A stretch of DNA of 64,000 nucleotides from Acidobacteriota bacterium (GCA_021818955.1 JAKASR010000023.1:1-64000); one strand, 5' to 3'; counted from the first letter of the stretch, positions 37,250 to 47,940 are shown. Numbers and translations: made by a program. The notes: a model not told the origin generated them from the sequence alone.

Positions 37250-38815
37250 TTAGGTACGAGGTTTGCGTTTGCGCGGCGCTTTGGCTGGCGCTCCATTGCT
37301 GCTGCCGTTGGCCTTGGGCTTGCGGCCGCGGCGCTGGCCATGGTTGCCGGCTTCGGCCACAACGGCGGCGGCTAAGCTGAGGCTTTCTTCCTCGCTCGAG
37401 CCCGGTGCGCCCCGATAAAAGCCGAGCACGGCGATTTGGGAATCTTCCTCTTCCTCTGCCGTGCGCCGGGCGGGTCGCACGCCGGGCGTAGGTGCGAAGG
37501 CCACGGCGGCCGGTTCGGCCTCGGCCGTATTGCCCGTTTCGGAGGCGGTTGTCGCCGTCTCGCCCGGGTTTTCCTCCGCCTCATTGCCGGTGGCCGCGGA
37601 CTCGGCCGGCTGCGACTGGGCAGCCGGCGGTGGTCCGGGAATAAAGACGCGCAGCGCGCCTTTGCGATCGCGCTGTAGCCGGAGCAGATTCAGGTTCTGG
37701 CCGGCGCGCAGCAGGTCCACCAGCGAGGCGAATCCATAAACCTGCTCGTCAAATCCCGGCTGCTCGGCGCGCAGCATTTGTTTGAGGTTGCGCAGATACA
37801 GCGGGCGCGGGTTGGTGCCGCGCAGTGGCTGCAAAACTTTTTGTAACAGCGCCACGGCTTCCTCCGGCGGCCGCTGCGGCTCGAGCGGCGCGGGCGGAAC
37901 CACGGCCGGCGGCGCAGACGGAGCCACAGCCGGCGGTGCGGCCGGAGCCGCGGCCAGCGGTGCGGCCGGGGTCAGTTCGGCTGCCGGCTCGGAGGGCAGT
38001 GGCGCCTCGGTAATTTCCACCTCGGGCTCTTTTTCCAGCGGCTCAACCACGAAACTGTTCCCTTGCTGGCGCAGGTTGAGATAATTGATATTGGCTAATT
38101 TCTGCACGAAATCGCGGAACGAGCCGGAACCGTAATCGCGCTCATTGAAGGTGGAATCGAGCTGGATCAGGGTGCTCTTCAGCAAACCTAATTGGGGCTG
38201 CACTTCGCGTTCGCCCAATACCTTCAGTGCACGGTAAACCAGCGGCACTGCGCGCTGCAGCGGATAGACCTCGCGCCGGCGCGAGTTTTCAACTTCGCGC
38301 CGGCGGCTGGGCGCCAGGTAGGTTTCCACCAGGTTTTCGTATGCCAGGAATTCGCTGCAGTTGCGTTGCAGGATCGTGCTGGTAAAGGACCGTCCGCCAA
38401 CCACGAAAACCGCCTTGTTGTACTGCTTCAGCTTTTCCACCAGGGCGATGAAGTCGCTGTCGCCCCCGACAATGACGAAGGCGTTGATATGGGGATGGTT
38501 GATGGCGGTTTCCAGAGCGTCGAGCGCCAGATTAATGTCGGCGCCGTTTTTATCGCCGCGTGGAGTGAGATCGCGCTGCACCATGATGACCGCGTTTTGG
38601 GTCAGGGTGCGGCTGAGATCGCCGGCGCGCTTCCAATTGCCATAGGCCACCTTGGTGACCACCTCGCCGCGCTCTTTCAGCGCTTCCAGCACCAGCGAGA
38701 GATCGAAGTCGCGCCCCAAGGTGCCGCGCACGCCAATCTGGATGTTGTCAAAATCGATAAAGACCGCAATCTTCTGTTTTTCGTCGTTCACGAAGGCCAC
38801 CGCCGCTAGAGGCAT
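37250..38815 (-). CDS. NYN ribonuclease domain protein with two OST-HTH/LOTUS domains
   Basis: 521 residues. The N-terminal domain is a NYN (PIN-like, LabA/DUF88) nuclease, with acidic residues in VFIDFDNIQ (D21, D23), a later GADINLALD and VGGDSDFIALVEKLK. Two LOTUS-type winged helices follow: VPLVYRALKVLGE to NSFVVEPL, and VALLQKVLQPLRG to LRVFIPG. They are separated by a Pro/Ala-rich stretch of about 60 residues. The C-terminus is acidic, then strongly basic (KAPRKRKPRT), which suggests nucleic acid binding. The same domain pair in eukaryotes acts in RNA regulation. The bacterial role is unknown. It is a single gene. Confidence 0.8.
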   Translation of the reverse strand: MPLAAVAFVNDEKQKIAVFIDFDNIQIGVRGTLGRDFDLSLVLEALKERGEVVTKVAYGNWKRAGDLSRTLTQNAVIMVQRDLTPRGDKNGADINLALDALETAINHPHINAFVIVGGDSDFIALVEKLKQYNKAVFVVGGRSFTSTILQRNCSEFLAYENLVETYLAPSRRREVENSRRREVYPLQRAVPLVYRALKVLGEREVQPQLGLLKSTLIQLDSTFNERDYGSGSFRDFVQKLANINYLNLRQQGNSFVVEPLEKEPEVEITEAPLPSEPAAELTPAAPLAAAPAAPPAVAPSAPPAVVPPAPLEPQRPPEEAVALLQKVLQPLRGTNPRPLYLRNLKQMLRAEQPGFDEQVYGFASLVDLLRAGQNLNLLRLQRDRKGALRVFIPGPPPAAQSQPAESAATGNEAEENPGETATTASETGNTAEAEPAAVAFAPTPGVRPARRTAEEEEDSQIAVLGFYRGAPGSSEEESLSLAAAVVAEAGNHGQRRGRKPKANGSSNGAPAKAPRKRKPRT

Positions 38816-39077
38816 TCCCGCGGGCGAAAATGCAGCGGCTTGTCTGGATTCGTAGTTCGTGCCGTCCCAAATGCTCAGCGCTTCCGTTTGGAAGGCAGGC
38901 GGCGCGCCCTACCAGAATCAGCATAGCATGGAATCGCCGTGAACACGCGGCTGCGGAAGCCGCCGGCAAACCCGATGCTCAACATCCAAAGATTCAATAT
39001 GCATTCCCCGCGTGAAAGTGGCGAATCGCGGCTACACTAGCCGCTTCCGGTGGCCCCGCCTGGCCACCCTCAGCGCC

Positions 39078-40785
<1,708 letters not shown>

Positions 40786-40934
40786 CCGCTTTTCCGCGGG
40801 CCTTACGCCTCATCTCCGGCCGATTCTGGGCTGCCGCGGCCCGGGTTCCCTTGTGCCCGCTACAGCCATTGCGGCTTCTTGCCGCGTTTCTGCCGCTTCG
40901 TGCGAGAATAGTACATCGGAGGCGGTAAGCAGTT

Positions 40935-41474
40935 ATGGTAAACGCCGGCTTTTCCTCGCGCATGACGATTGCGATGGACCTGGACCGGGTCGAAGGCCTC
41001 TCGGCTGACCTGGAACGCATTGCCGAGGACCGCGACGCTCTGGGGCTGATGCGCAGCTTGGTCGGTTTATTCAAACATCGCGTGCCGCACTATCACTGGG
41101 TCGGCATTTATCTGCTGAAAAATGACGAGTTGCGGCTAGGCCCCTATGCCGGCAAGCCTTCGCCTCATACCTGCATCCCGCTTAGCCAGGGGCTATGCGG
41201 CGCAGCGGCGCGCCTTGGCCATTCGATCATCGTCGGCGACGTGCAAGGCGATGACCGCTATCTGGCTTGCAGCCTCGAAACCCGCTCGGAAATCGTCGTG
41301 CCGATTCTCGATGGCGAACAGGTGCTGGGTGAAATTGACATTGATAGCGACGTACCCCAGGCCTTCAACGAGCACGATCAGGCCTTGCTGGAGCGGGCCG
41401 CCTCGCTGATTGCCGGAAAGCTCCGTCTGGCGAATTCCGCCGAATTGTTTCCGCAGCCCGAGTTGGTGCCCTAA
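40935..41474 (+). CDS. GAF domain protein resembling free methionine-R-sulfoxide reductase
   Basis: 179 residues forming one GAF domain. It resembles E. coli YebR/MsrC in WVGIYLLKNDELRLGPYAGKP, CIPLSQGLCGAAA, YLACSLETRSEIVVPI and GEIDIDSD. Three cysteines occur (C80, C88, C112). The second and third match the YebR cysteines, including the catalytic one in the ACD/ACS segment; the first is shifted two residues, so enzyme activity is likely but not certain. GGAGG at 40919-40923 supports the ATG at 40935. It lies 149 bases after the PII gene and probably has its own promoter. It may instead be a small signal-sensing GAF protein. Confidence 0.65.
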   Translation: MVNAGFSSRMTIAMDLDRVEGLSADLERIAEDRDALGLMRSLVGLFKHRVPHYHWVGIYLLKNDELRLGPYAGKPSPHTCIPLSQGLCGAAARLGHSIIVGDVQGDDRYLACSLETRSEIVVPILDGEQVLGEIDIDSDVPQAFNEHDQALLERAASLIAGKLRLANSAELFPQPELVP

Positions 41475-41557
41475 GCGGATTCTTCGTGCTGGGCCGCTCG
41501 CCGCACGCCGGCCTGTCTCCGGGGATGCCGCTTGGTGCTCGTCTGTTTTGTTCAAAA

Positions 41558-41706
41558 AGCGTTAACGGCCGAGTCGGACGGGAATTCAGGTCCGAAATCG
41601 CAGGTCGAAATGCTGCCGGCGTCCATGAGTTTTTGCCATGCGTCCGGCTTTCGGCCTGACCCTTGCGAAAGTTTCAGCACCTTAAAGTACAAGCGGCCGA
41701 GCCGCA
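41558..41706. repeat. Structured intergenic repeat, copy 1
   Basis: First of two related blocks in the 505-base gap between the GAF and permease genes. It begins AGCGTTAACGGCCGAGTCGGAC. TCGGAC (41574-41579) pairs with GTCCGA (41590-41595) across a 10-base loop. A GTCCGG/CCTGAC arm pair with one mismatch follows near 41642-41660. At the end GCGGC-CGA-GCCGC (41693-41705) forms a small hairpin. No reading frame is shared by the copies. Confidence 0.6.
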
Positions 41707-41743
41707 TTTGAATTCGGTAGCTCTACACTTTATTTTGGCTATA

Positions 41744-41934
41744 AGCGTTAACGGCCGAGTCGGACAGTAGTTTTCGTCCGAAATCGCAGGCCGAAGCGCG
41801 GGGTTCTTGTTAGGTCGCGCGCCTATTAAACGACAATAAACTTTCGGCCGCCATGAGTATTCGCCCTGCGTCCGGTTTCGGCCGGACCTTGGCGAAAGCG
41901 TCAGCGCCTAAAAGTAAAAGCGGCCGTGCCGCTT
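41744..41934. repeat. Structured intergenic repeat, copy 2
   Basis: Second block, starting with the same 22 bases as copy 1. The first hairpin has the same stem (41760-41765 with 41776-41781) but an unrelated 10-base loop. An extra stretch of about 37 bases adds a GGCCGAA/TTCGGCC pairing. Then GTCCGG-TTTCGG-CCGGAC pairs perfectly. The end is a 7-bp hairpin (AAGCGGC-CGT-GCCGCTT, 41918-41934) followed by CCCTTTT, like a terminator. Possible structured RNA; the identity is unknown. Confidence 0.6.
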
Positions 41935-41979
41935 CCCTTTTGCTGGCGGCTGGAAGCTGCTAGCTGGTAGCTTTGAATC

Positions 41980-43446
41980 ATGCCCAGGGAACTATCCCGG
42001 GAGCCTCGCTCTACCCCGCGCGCGCCCGCGACGCTTGCCCGTCGCTTGGGCTTGGGCGGCGCCATCCGCCTCAACATGCTCGACATGATCGGCGTGGGAC
42101 CGTTCATTACGCTGCCGCTGATGCTGCGGCTGGAATCGCCCGCCGTTGCCCTGCTGGCTTGGGGCTTGGGCGCGCTGCTGGCGCTCTGCGATGGCATGAT
42201 CTGGTCGGAACTGGGCGCCAGCCTGCCCCAGGCCGGCGGCTCGTATCAATACCTGAAAACCATTTATGGCGAACGGCGCTGGGGCCGGATGTTCAGTTTT
42301 CTGTTTGCCTGGCAAGTGCTGTTCAGCGCTCCGCTTTCGATTGCCTCCGGCGCGATCGGCTTGGCGCATTATGCCGGCTATCTCTGGCCCTCCCTGCACC
42401 AGGTCTGGTTTGCCTGGACCTGGGGCGCTGCCAGCGGCCTGCGCATCGGCCCGGGCACCGTTGTGGCCATGGGCGTCTGCCTGCTGGCCACTTATCTGCT
42501 GGCTCGCGACCTGGGCCATATTGAGCGCCTGGCCTACTGGCTTTGGGCGGGCGTGATGCTGGCGCTCGCCTGGATCATCGTCGCCGGCCTGCTCCATTTC
42601 AACCTGCGTCACGTCTTGAGCGCTTCCCCGCCGGCCACTGCCACCGGGGCTTGGAGCGGTCTGGCGGCGGCCATGCTGATCGCCACCTACGATTACTGGG
42701 GCTATTACAACATCTGCTTTCTCGGGGGCGAGCTGAAAGACGCGCCCCGCACCTTGCCCCGCGCCGTGCTGGGCTCCATCGGCCTGGTGGCGGTGCTCTA
42801 TATCCTGATGAACCTCGGCATTCTTGCCGTCATTCCGCCCGCCTGGTTTCATGCCGCCGGACATGTGCAAACCCGCAATGCCGTCGCCGCCGTCTTCATG
42901 TCGCGCCTGTATGGGCCTTGGGGCGGCCGCATCGCCGCGCTGCTGATCATCTGGACCGCTTTCGGCTCGCTCTTTTCTCTGCTGCTCGGCTACTCGCGCG
43001 TGCCTTGGGCGGCGGCGCGCGATGGCAATTTTTTCTCCGGTTTCGGCCGGCTCGATGCCGGCGGGCGCTTCCCGCGCCCGACTCTGCTGTTTCTAGGTTT
43101 CGCCGGCGCTTTGGCCTGCACGCTTACGCTCTATCAGGTCATCGCCGCGCTGGTGGTCGTGCGGCTGGTGTTGCAATTCCTGCTGCAGGCGGTGGGTTTG
43201 TTATGGCTGCGCCGCCGCCAGCGCGCGATCGAGCGGCCGTTTCGGATGTGGCTCTACCCGCTGCCGGCCTTGGCCGCCATCGCCGGTTTTCTCTATATGC
43301 TGCTCGGACGCCCGCAGTTCGGTCGTGAACTGGCCGTGGCCGGCCTGCTGCTCGGCTTTGGCCTGGCTTTTTTTCTGTTGCGCGCGCGGCGCTCGGCCAC
43401 TTGGCCATTTGCGGTTTCGACTCAGCCGGCCGGCGAAGAGTTTTAA
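41980..43446 (+). CDS. APC-family amino acid/polyamine permease
   Basis: 488 residues with about 12 membrane helices. The first helix carries the unwound APC motif (MLDMIGVGPFITLPLML), followed by GGSYQYLKTIYGER in helix 3 and GYYNICFLGGELKDAPRTLPRAV in the central region. The E-x-K/D-x-P-x-R-x-L-P-R pattern is typical of the amino acid transporter group. The substrate cannot be told. The start ATG lacks a Shine-Dalgarno sequence. The gene stands alone between the structured repeats and an AT-rich region. The last 30 residues are a basic cytoplasmic tail. Confidence 0.8.
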   Translation: MPRELSREPRSTPRAPATLARRLGLGGAIRLNMLDMIGVGPFITLPLMLRLESPAVALLAWGLGALLALCDGMIWSELGASLPQAGGSYQYLKTIYGERRWGRMFSFLFAWQVLFSAPLSIASGAIGLAHYAGYLWPSLHQVWFAWTWGAASGLRIGPGTVVAMGVCLLATYLLARDLGHIERLAYWLWAGVMLALAWIIVAGLLHFNLRHVLSASPPATATGAWSGLAAAMLIATYDYWGYYNICFLGGELKDAPRTLPRAVLGSIGLVAVLYILMNLGILAVIPPAWFHAAGHVQTRNAVAAVFMSRLYGPWGGRIAALLIIWTAFGSLFSLLLGYSRVPWAAARDGNFFSGFGRLDAGGRFPRPTLLFLGFAGALACTLTLYQVIAALVVVRLVLQFLLQAVGLLWLRRRQRAIERPFRMWLYPLPALAAIAGFLYMLLGRPQFGRELAVAGLLLGFGLAFFLLRARRSATWPFAVSTQPAGEEF

Positions 43447-43861
43447 TAGTGTCATATGCTCTAAACTATTCATTTCTCTAGCCTTAACCTCAAAAAAACG
43501 GCATACCCGTGCACACTAATATTTTTTTTGCCGTCCCCGGTAAACTCTAGAATTAAAAAGAGTTATATTGCGGGGACGGCGGGGACGGCAAAAAAACACT
43601 ATTTTTTTCTTTTTTGGTTTTTTTGGCTTTTGCATTCCCGATTGATTCGGTTCATCCCTGCGCTGGATTGCCAAACTGCCGTTTCTAAAGAGTTTTTTCC
43701 TCCCTCCCATAGTTCATTTGATTTAATAACCAATGTTTCTTGGAGTTTGTGTGTCTATTTTTAAGGCCGAAATAGATGTTTCAAAATCTGCAATGTCCAA
43801 GAGCAGCCGGCATCCGGTATGCTCAAACCTTACGGCAGTTTGCTGCTGCAAGTCGTTCCCG
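43447..43861. other. AT-rich intergenic region
   Basis: About 415 bases with long T tracts, strikingly AT-rich for this genome. It contains the inverted repeat described separately at 43523-43596 and then T-runs to about 43625. An open frame from 43733 runs into the PIG-L gene, but its first 43 codons look non-coding. No RNA gene was recognised. Confidence 0.55.
43523..43596. repeat. REP-like long inverted repeat with A/T-run flanks
   Basis: The 17-base arm at 43523-43539 (T7 then GCCGTCCCCG) is exactly complementary to 43580-43596 (CGGGGACGGC then A7). The loop of 40 bases holds a nested AACTCT/AGAGTT stem and one extra copy of GGGGACGGC, so the right arm is a tandem pair. It lies after the permease gene and would work as a terminator in both directions. 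It also resembles the tandem-copy REP units seen near REP-associated transposases, but none is present here. Confidence 0.65.
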
Positions 43862-46717
43862 ATGACCAAAATACGGCGATCTTTAATTTTTGCGTGCCTG
43901 GCCACGGCCGCGCTGGGTCTGGTCTCCGCGCTGGCATTATTTGCGGCGTATACCTCGAGCCAACCTCAACCGGCTCGCGCCGGCAAATCGGCGGCGGCGC
44001 GCTGGCGTCCGCACACCCAACTCCACCGCTTTCACAAGCCCTGGCGTCGCGGCAGCCTGGGGTTGTGGCAAACCCTGAAGCAGCTCAACACCCGCGCCAG
44101 CCTGCTGTTTATCGTCGCCCACCCCGATGACGAAGATGGCGGGCTGCTTTCCTGGCTCTCTCACGGGCTGGGCGCGCGCGTCGACCTGCTGACATTGAAC
44201 CGGGGCGAAGGCGGGCAAAACGTGATGTCGAGCGATCTTTGGGACCGGCTGGGCCTGGTGCGCACCCAGGAACTGCTGGCCGCCGATCGCTACTACGGCG
44301 TGGATCGCCAGTACTGGACGCGGGCCATTGACTTCGGCTTCTCCAAACATCGCCGCGGCTCGCTCCGGCAGTGGGGGCGGCAGCGCGTCCTGAGCGACGT
44401 GATCCGGGTGGTGCGGCTCACGCATCCGCTGGTGATCGCTTCCACCTTTTCCGGCGGCCCCGGCGACGGCCACGGCAATCACCAGGTGGCGGGCGAGATG
44501 GCGCAACTGGCCTACGCACTGGCGGGCGATCCGCGCCAATTTCCGCGCCAGTTGCAATCGGGCTTGGTGCCCTGGCAGCCGCTCAAAGACTATTTCCGCC
44601 AGCCGTTTTTCCCTTCGGCTCGCGGTATCTACGACTACGCGACCGGCCAGACGTTTCCGCCGCGTATCTACAACTACATCACCCGGCAATGGATGCCGCT
44701 CCCGCTGGCCTCGAACGTCGAAGTCCCCGAGGGAATGTGGAATCCGCTGTTGGGCAAAAGCTATTTGCAACTGGCGCGCCAGGGCTGGAGCATGCAGAAG
44801 TCGCAAAACGGCGGCGGCGGCGTGCCCGGGCCAGGGCGTATGCAGGTCGGCTATCACCGCAACGCCAGCCGTGTGCCGGTCGCGGCGAAAGAACTTAGCT
44901 TTTTCGATGGGATTGATACTTCACTTGCCGGCATCGCCGGTCTCGCGCCCGCGGCGGCACGCCCGCAGCTGCGCCTCAGGCTGGAGGCGATCCAGGCGGC
45001 GGTGAATCGCGCGCGCGCGGCTTATAACGTGGCGCAACCCTGGCGGTGCGCTCCGGCGCTGGCCGCGGGCATGCGCCAGACCGAAATGTTGCTCCGTGAT
45101 CTGCCGAATCTGCCGCTGCCGGCGGCGGCGCGCGCCGATGTCGGTTTCGATTTGCGCGTCAAAGCGCGCCAGTTCAATCGCGGGCTGATTCAAGCGCTGG
45201 GACTGCACCTGGGAGCCACGGTGCAGCCTCCACATGCGCCCAGCGGGCCGTTTGCTCGCTTCATGGGCCCGCAACCGGGCATTCGCGTGGCCGTTCCCGG
45301 CGAGCGCTTCGGCGTGGAAGTGCGGCTGAGCGCGCAAGCACCGGCAAACATGGGGCCGGCGCGATTATGGCTCGCAACCGGCCGGACGCGCGGCTGGCGG
45401 ATTACTCCGGCCAGCCGGGCGGGCACTTTGACGCCCGGCCGGGTGGACCGCGGTTCGTTCCAGGCGCAAGCGCCGGCGCGCGACGATTATACGCGCCCTT
45501 ATTTCGCCCGTCCCGGCTTGCAACAGGCTTATTACAACCTGCTCCAGCCCCGCTATCGCAACCGGTCCTTTGCCCCTTATCCGCTGATTGCGCGCGCCGA
45601 AGCGGAATTTGACGGTGTGCGCATTCAAATGGCGAAGGCGGTCGAAAGCGTGCATCGCGAAACCGGCCGCGGGCTGGTGTACACGCCCTTGGCCATCGCG
45701 CCGGCGCTCTCGCTCTGGATCGCGCCCAAGGCCGGCATTGCCCCGCTCGGGCGGCCGAGCTTCACGCTGGCCGTGCGCCTGCACAGCAACGCGCCCCAAA
45801 TCGAAGCCGGGCGGTTGCGGCTGCAATTGCCCTCCGGCTGGCATGCTCAGCCCGCGGCCGCGCCTTTCCGGCTGGCCGAGGGCGACGACGCGCGGCTTGC
45901 GTTCCGCGTTTTTCCTCATGCGCTCGAAACCCGCGTGTATACCCTGCGCGCTGTCGCCACCGCCGCCGGCAAGCGCTATACGCTGGGGTATCGCACCGTC
46001 GGCTATCCCGGCCTGCAGCCGTATTACTATTATCGCGATGCGGAATACCATGTCACCGGCGTGCGGGTGCGGGTCGCTCCCGGCTTGCGCATCGGCTATA
46101 TCGCCGGCACCGGCGATCAGATCCCTCTGGCGATCGCGCAATTGGGTGTGCCGCTCGAAATGATCGGCGATGCCGGCCTGGCGCACGCCAATCTCAGCCG
46201 CTATTCCGCCATCGTGCTCGGCATCCGCGCCTATGCGGCCCGGCCGCTGCTTGCGGCGTACAACTACCGCCTGCTCCGCTACGTGCGCCGCGGCGGCGTG
46301 CTGATCGTGCAATACAACACCGGCGAGTACAACCACGACTTCGGCCCGTATCCCTACCAATTAATTAATAGCCCGCGCTTTACCGTGGTGGATGAGCATG
46401 CGCCGGTGCAGATCTTGCAGCCGGCGAGTCCTTTGCTGAGCTGGCCGAACCGGATCACCGCCGCCGATTTTGCCGGCTGGCTGGAAGAGCGCGGGCACGA
46501 TTTTCTCGCTCGCTGGGATCCGCGCTATCAGGCGCTGCTGGAAACGCACGACCCGGGACAGGCGCCGCAACGCGGCGGCCTGCTTTACGCGCGCTACGGT
46601 AAGGGAGCTTACGTCTATTGCGCCTATGCGCTTTACCGGCAAACGCCGGAGGGCGTGCCCGGCGCTTATCGCTTGCTGGCCAACCTGCTCAGCCTGGCCC
46701 GCAACCCGAAGCGCTGA
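43862..46717 (+). CDS. Very large secreted PIG-L family deacetylase
   Basis: About 951 residues from ATG at 43862, with a signal peptide or anchor (IFACLATAALGLVSALALFAAY). Residues about 80-330 are a PIG-L (LmbE) domain with the zinc motif AHPDDED (H87, D89, D90) and a later GDGHGNHQVAG. A long beta-rich middle region (about 430-760) has no clear motif. The last 180 residues resemble a class I glutamine-amidotransferase or ThuA-like alpha/beta fold (IGYIAGTGDQIPLAIAQLG, YSAIVLGIRAYAA, YVRRGGVLIVQYNTGEYNH). The family removes N-acetyl groups from sugars. Secretion suggests a polysaccharide or glycoconjugate substrate. It is a single gene, convergent with ddl 25 bases away. Confidence 0.75.
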   Translation: MTKIRRSLIFACLATAALGLVSALALFAAYTSSQPQPARAGKSAAARWRPHTQLHRFHKPWRRGSLGLWQTLKQLNTRASLLFIVAHPDDEDGGLLSWLSHGLGARVDLLTLNRGEGGQNVMSSDLWDRLGLVRTQELLAADRYYGVDRQYWTRAIDFGFSKHRRGSLRQWGRQRVLSDVIRVVRLTHPLVIASTFSGGPGDGHGNHQVAGEMAQLAYALAGDPRQFPRQLQSGLVPWQPLKDYFRQPFFPSARGIYDYATGQTFPPRIYNYITRQWMPLPLASNVEVPEGMWNPLLGKSYLQLARQGWSMQKSQNGGGGVPGPGRMQVGYHRNASRVPVAAKELSFFDGIDTSLAGIAGLAPAAARPQLRLRLEAIQAAVNRARAAYNVAQPWRCAPALAAGMRQTEMLLRDLPNLPLPAAARADVGFDLRVKARQFNRGLIQALGLHLGATVQPPHAPSGPFARFMGPQPGIRVAVPGERFGVEVRLSAQAPANMGPARLWLATGRTRGWRITPASRAGTLTPGRVDRGSFQAQAPARDDYTRPYFARPGLQQAYYNLLQPRYRNRSFAPYPLIARAEAEFDGVRIQMAKAVESVHRETGRGLVYTPLAIAPALSLWIAPKAGIAPLGRPSFTLAVRLHSNAPQIEAGRLRLQLPSGWHAQPAAAPFRLAEGDDARLAFRVFPHALETRVYTLRAVATAAGKRYTLGYRTVGYPGLQPYYYYRDAEYHVTGVRVRVAPGLRIGYIAGTGDQIPLAIAQLGVPLEMIGDAGLAHANLSRYSAIVLGIRAYAARPLLAAYNYRLLRYVRRGGVLIVQYNTGEYNHDFGPYPYQLINSPRFTVVDEHAPVQILQPASPLLSWPNRITAADFAGWLEERGHDFLARWDPRYQALLETHDPGQAPQRGGLLYARYGKGAYVYCAYALYRQTPEGVPGAYRLLANLLSLARNPKR

Positions 46718-46741
46718 TGCCGGCGAACGGCTTTCCCGCGA

Positions 46742-47938
46742 TTATCCAAATAGACGCAGCTCTTGTGTCGGCTCGCGCCGCAGCCGTTTGCGGATGGCGT
46801 TGGCCCGCTCGGCCCGGTCGATGAGCTTCGTCAGCAGCTCCGTGATCAGCCAGTAGCGCGGAGCGGCCGCGAACAGGTAATAGGAGAGCGAACCCGGAAG
46901 CGTGTTGATTTCATTGAAGTAGAGTTGATCCCGGTCCGTGTCGATCAGAAAATCGATTCGCGCGATGCCTTCGCAGCCTAATGCCGAAAATACTCGCACC
47001 GCGTACTCCTGGGCCGTGGCGCGCATCGATGGCGGCAAATCAGTGGGATCGAGTACCCGGACTGCGCTCGCCATGCCTTCGCTCGAGCGAAGGCTTTTTC
47101 GCCCGGCTCGCTTGTATTTATCGCCGAATGAGAGGGGGGATTCTTTTATCGTCACCGGCATTTCGGTTACCGATGCAATCGGTGGATCGACCCCCAGCAC
47201 CGCCACATTCAGCTCCAGGCGGTTCTTGATAAAGGGCTCAATCAAAGCTTCAGTATCGAATTCAAAGACCTTCAGGATTCCCGCCGTCAGGTCGGCGCTT
47301 GCATGGGCCACCGACACCCCCGCGCTGGAACCCAGGTTGCACGGCTTGACGATTACCGGCCAGGGAAAGGCCGCTTCGACCTCGGCGGAAATCCGGCCGG
47401 GCCAGCTCTCATCGCCATCCAGGACTTGCCGCGGAACCGATTGCCACGGTACCACCGGTATGCCCATATGCGCGGCCATGATTTTGCTGAACCGCTTGTT
47501 CATGCCCACCGCGGCCGCTCCGACCCCGCACCCCACATACGCGCAGCCGGCTAATTCTAAAAGGCCCTGAATGCAACCGTCCTCTCCATAGGTTCCATGC
47601 AGGATCGGCAAAAAGACGTCGATGCGCAAGCCGGGCCGGCTTTGCCCCGCTTGATCCCCAAACGTTAAGACCGATTCTCCAAATGTCTGGCTTAGAGACA
47701 CTTCGTTGAGCTGGGCGGTATGCGGGCCCTGGCTGCCGAATGCATCGCGGTGCCAAAGTGCGTCGCCGGTCCACCAGCGCCCGCGCGGATCGATATAAAT
47801 CGGAATCGCCGTGAATTGCTCCGGATCGATCGCGTGCAAAACCTGTAAGCCGCTCACGATCGATACGTCGTGTTCAAGCGAACGGCCGCCGAATAAAACG
47901 GCCACGGTTCTTCGGGGCTGCGCGTTTCCGTTTTGCAT
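46742..47938 (-). CDS. D-alanine-D-alanine ligase family protein
   Basis: 398 residues, an ATP-grasp ligase. It contains FGGRSLEHDVSIVSG, HGTYGEDGCIQGLLE, VGMNKRFSK, VIVKPCNLGSSAGVSVA, GIARIDFLID and FNEINTLPGSLSYY, so the ATP and magnesium sites are complete. The omega-loop region (SFGDKYKRAGR, then a long Ser/Arg-rich stretch) departs from the usual YDYEAKY of housekeeping Ddl, so the second substrate may not be D-alanine. It starts 2 bases after the MurF-like gene and ends the three-gene cassette. It is probably a paralogue of a housekeeping Ddl outside the window. Confidence 0.8.
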   Translation of the reverse strand: MQNGNAQPRRTVAVLFGGRSLEHDVSIVSGLQVLHAIDPEQFTAIPIYIDPRGRWWTGDALWHRDAFGSQGPHTAQLNEVSLSQTFGESVLTFGDQAGQSRPGLRIDVFLPILHGTYGEDGCIQGLLELAGCAYVGCGVGAAAVGMNKRFSKIMAAHMGIPVVPWQSVPRQVLDGDESWPGRISAEVEAAFPWPVIVKPCNLGSSAGVSVAHASADLTAGILKVFEFDTEALIEPFIKNRLELNVAVLGVDPPIASVTEMPVTIKESPLSFGDKYKRAGRKSLRSSEGMASAVRVLDPTDLPPSMRATAQEYAVRVFSALGCEGIARIDFLIDTDRDQLYFNEINTLPGSLSYYLFAAAPRYWLITELLTKLIDRAERANAIRKRLRREPTQELRLFG

Positions 47939-47940
47939 GC

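Noticed and set aside
38816-39077. Gene in the gap between the NYN-LOTUS and amt genes
   Set aside because: No frame of reasonable length with a start signal or motif was found. The bases 39012-39077 are only a possible amt leader.
43733-43861. First 43 codons before the PIG-L signal peptide
   Set aside because: The sequence is AT-rich, Cys-rich and lacks a start signal. The membrane leader begins at the ATG of 43862.
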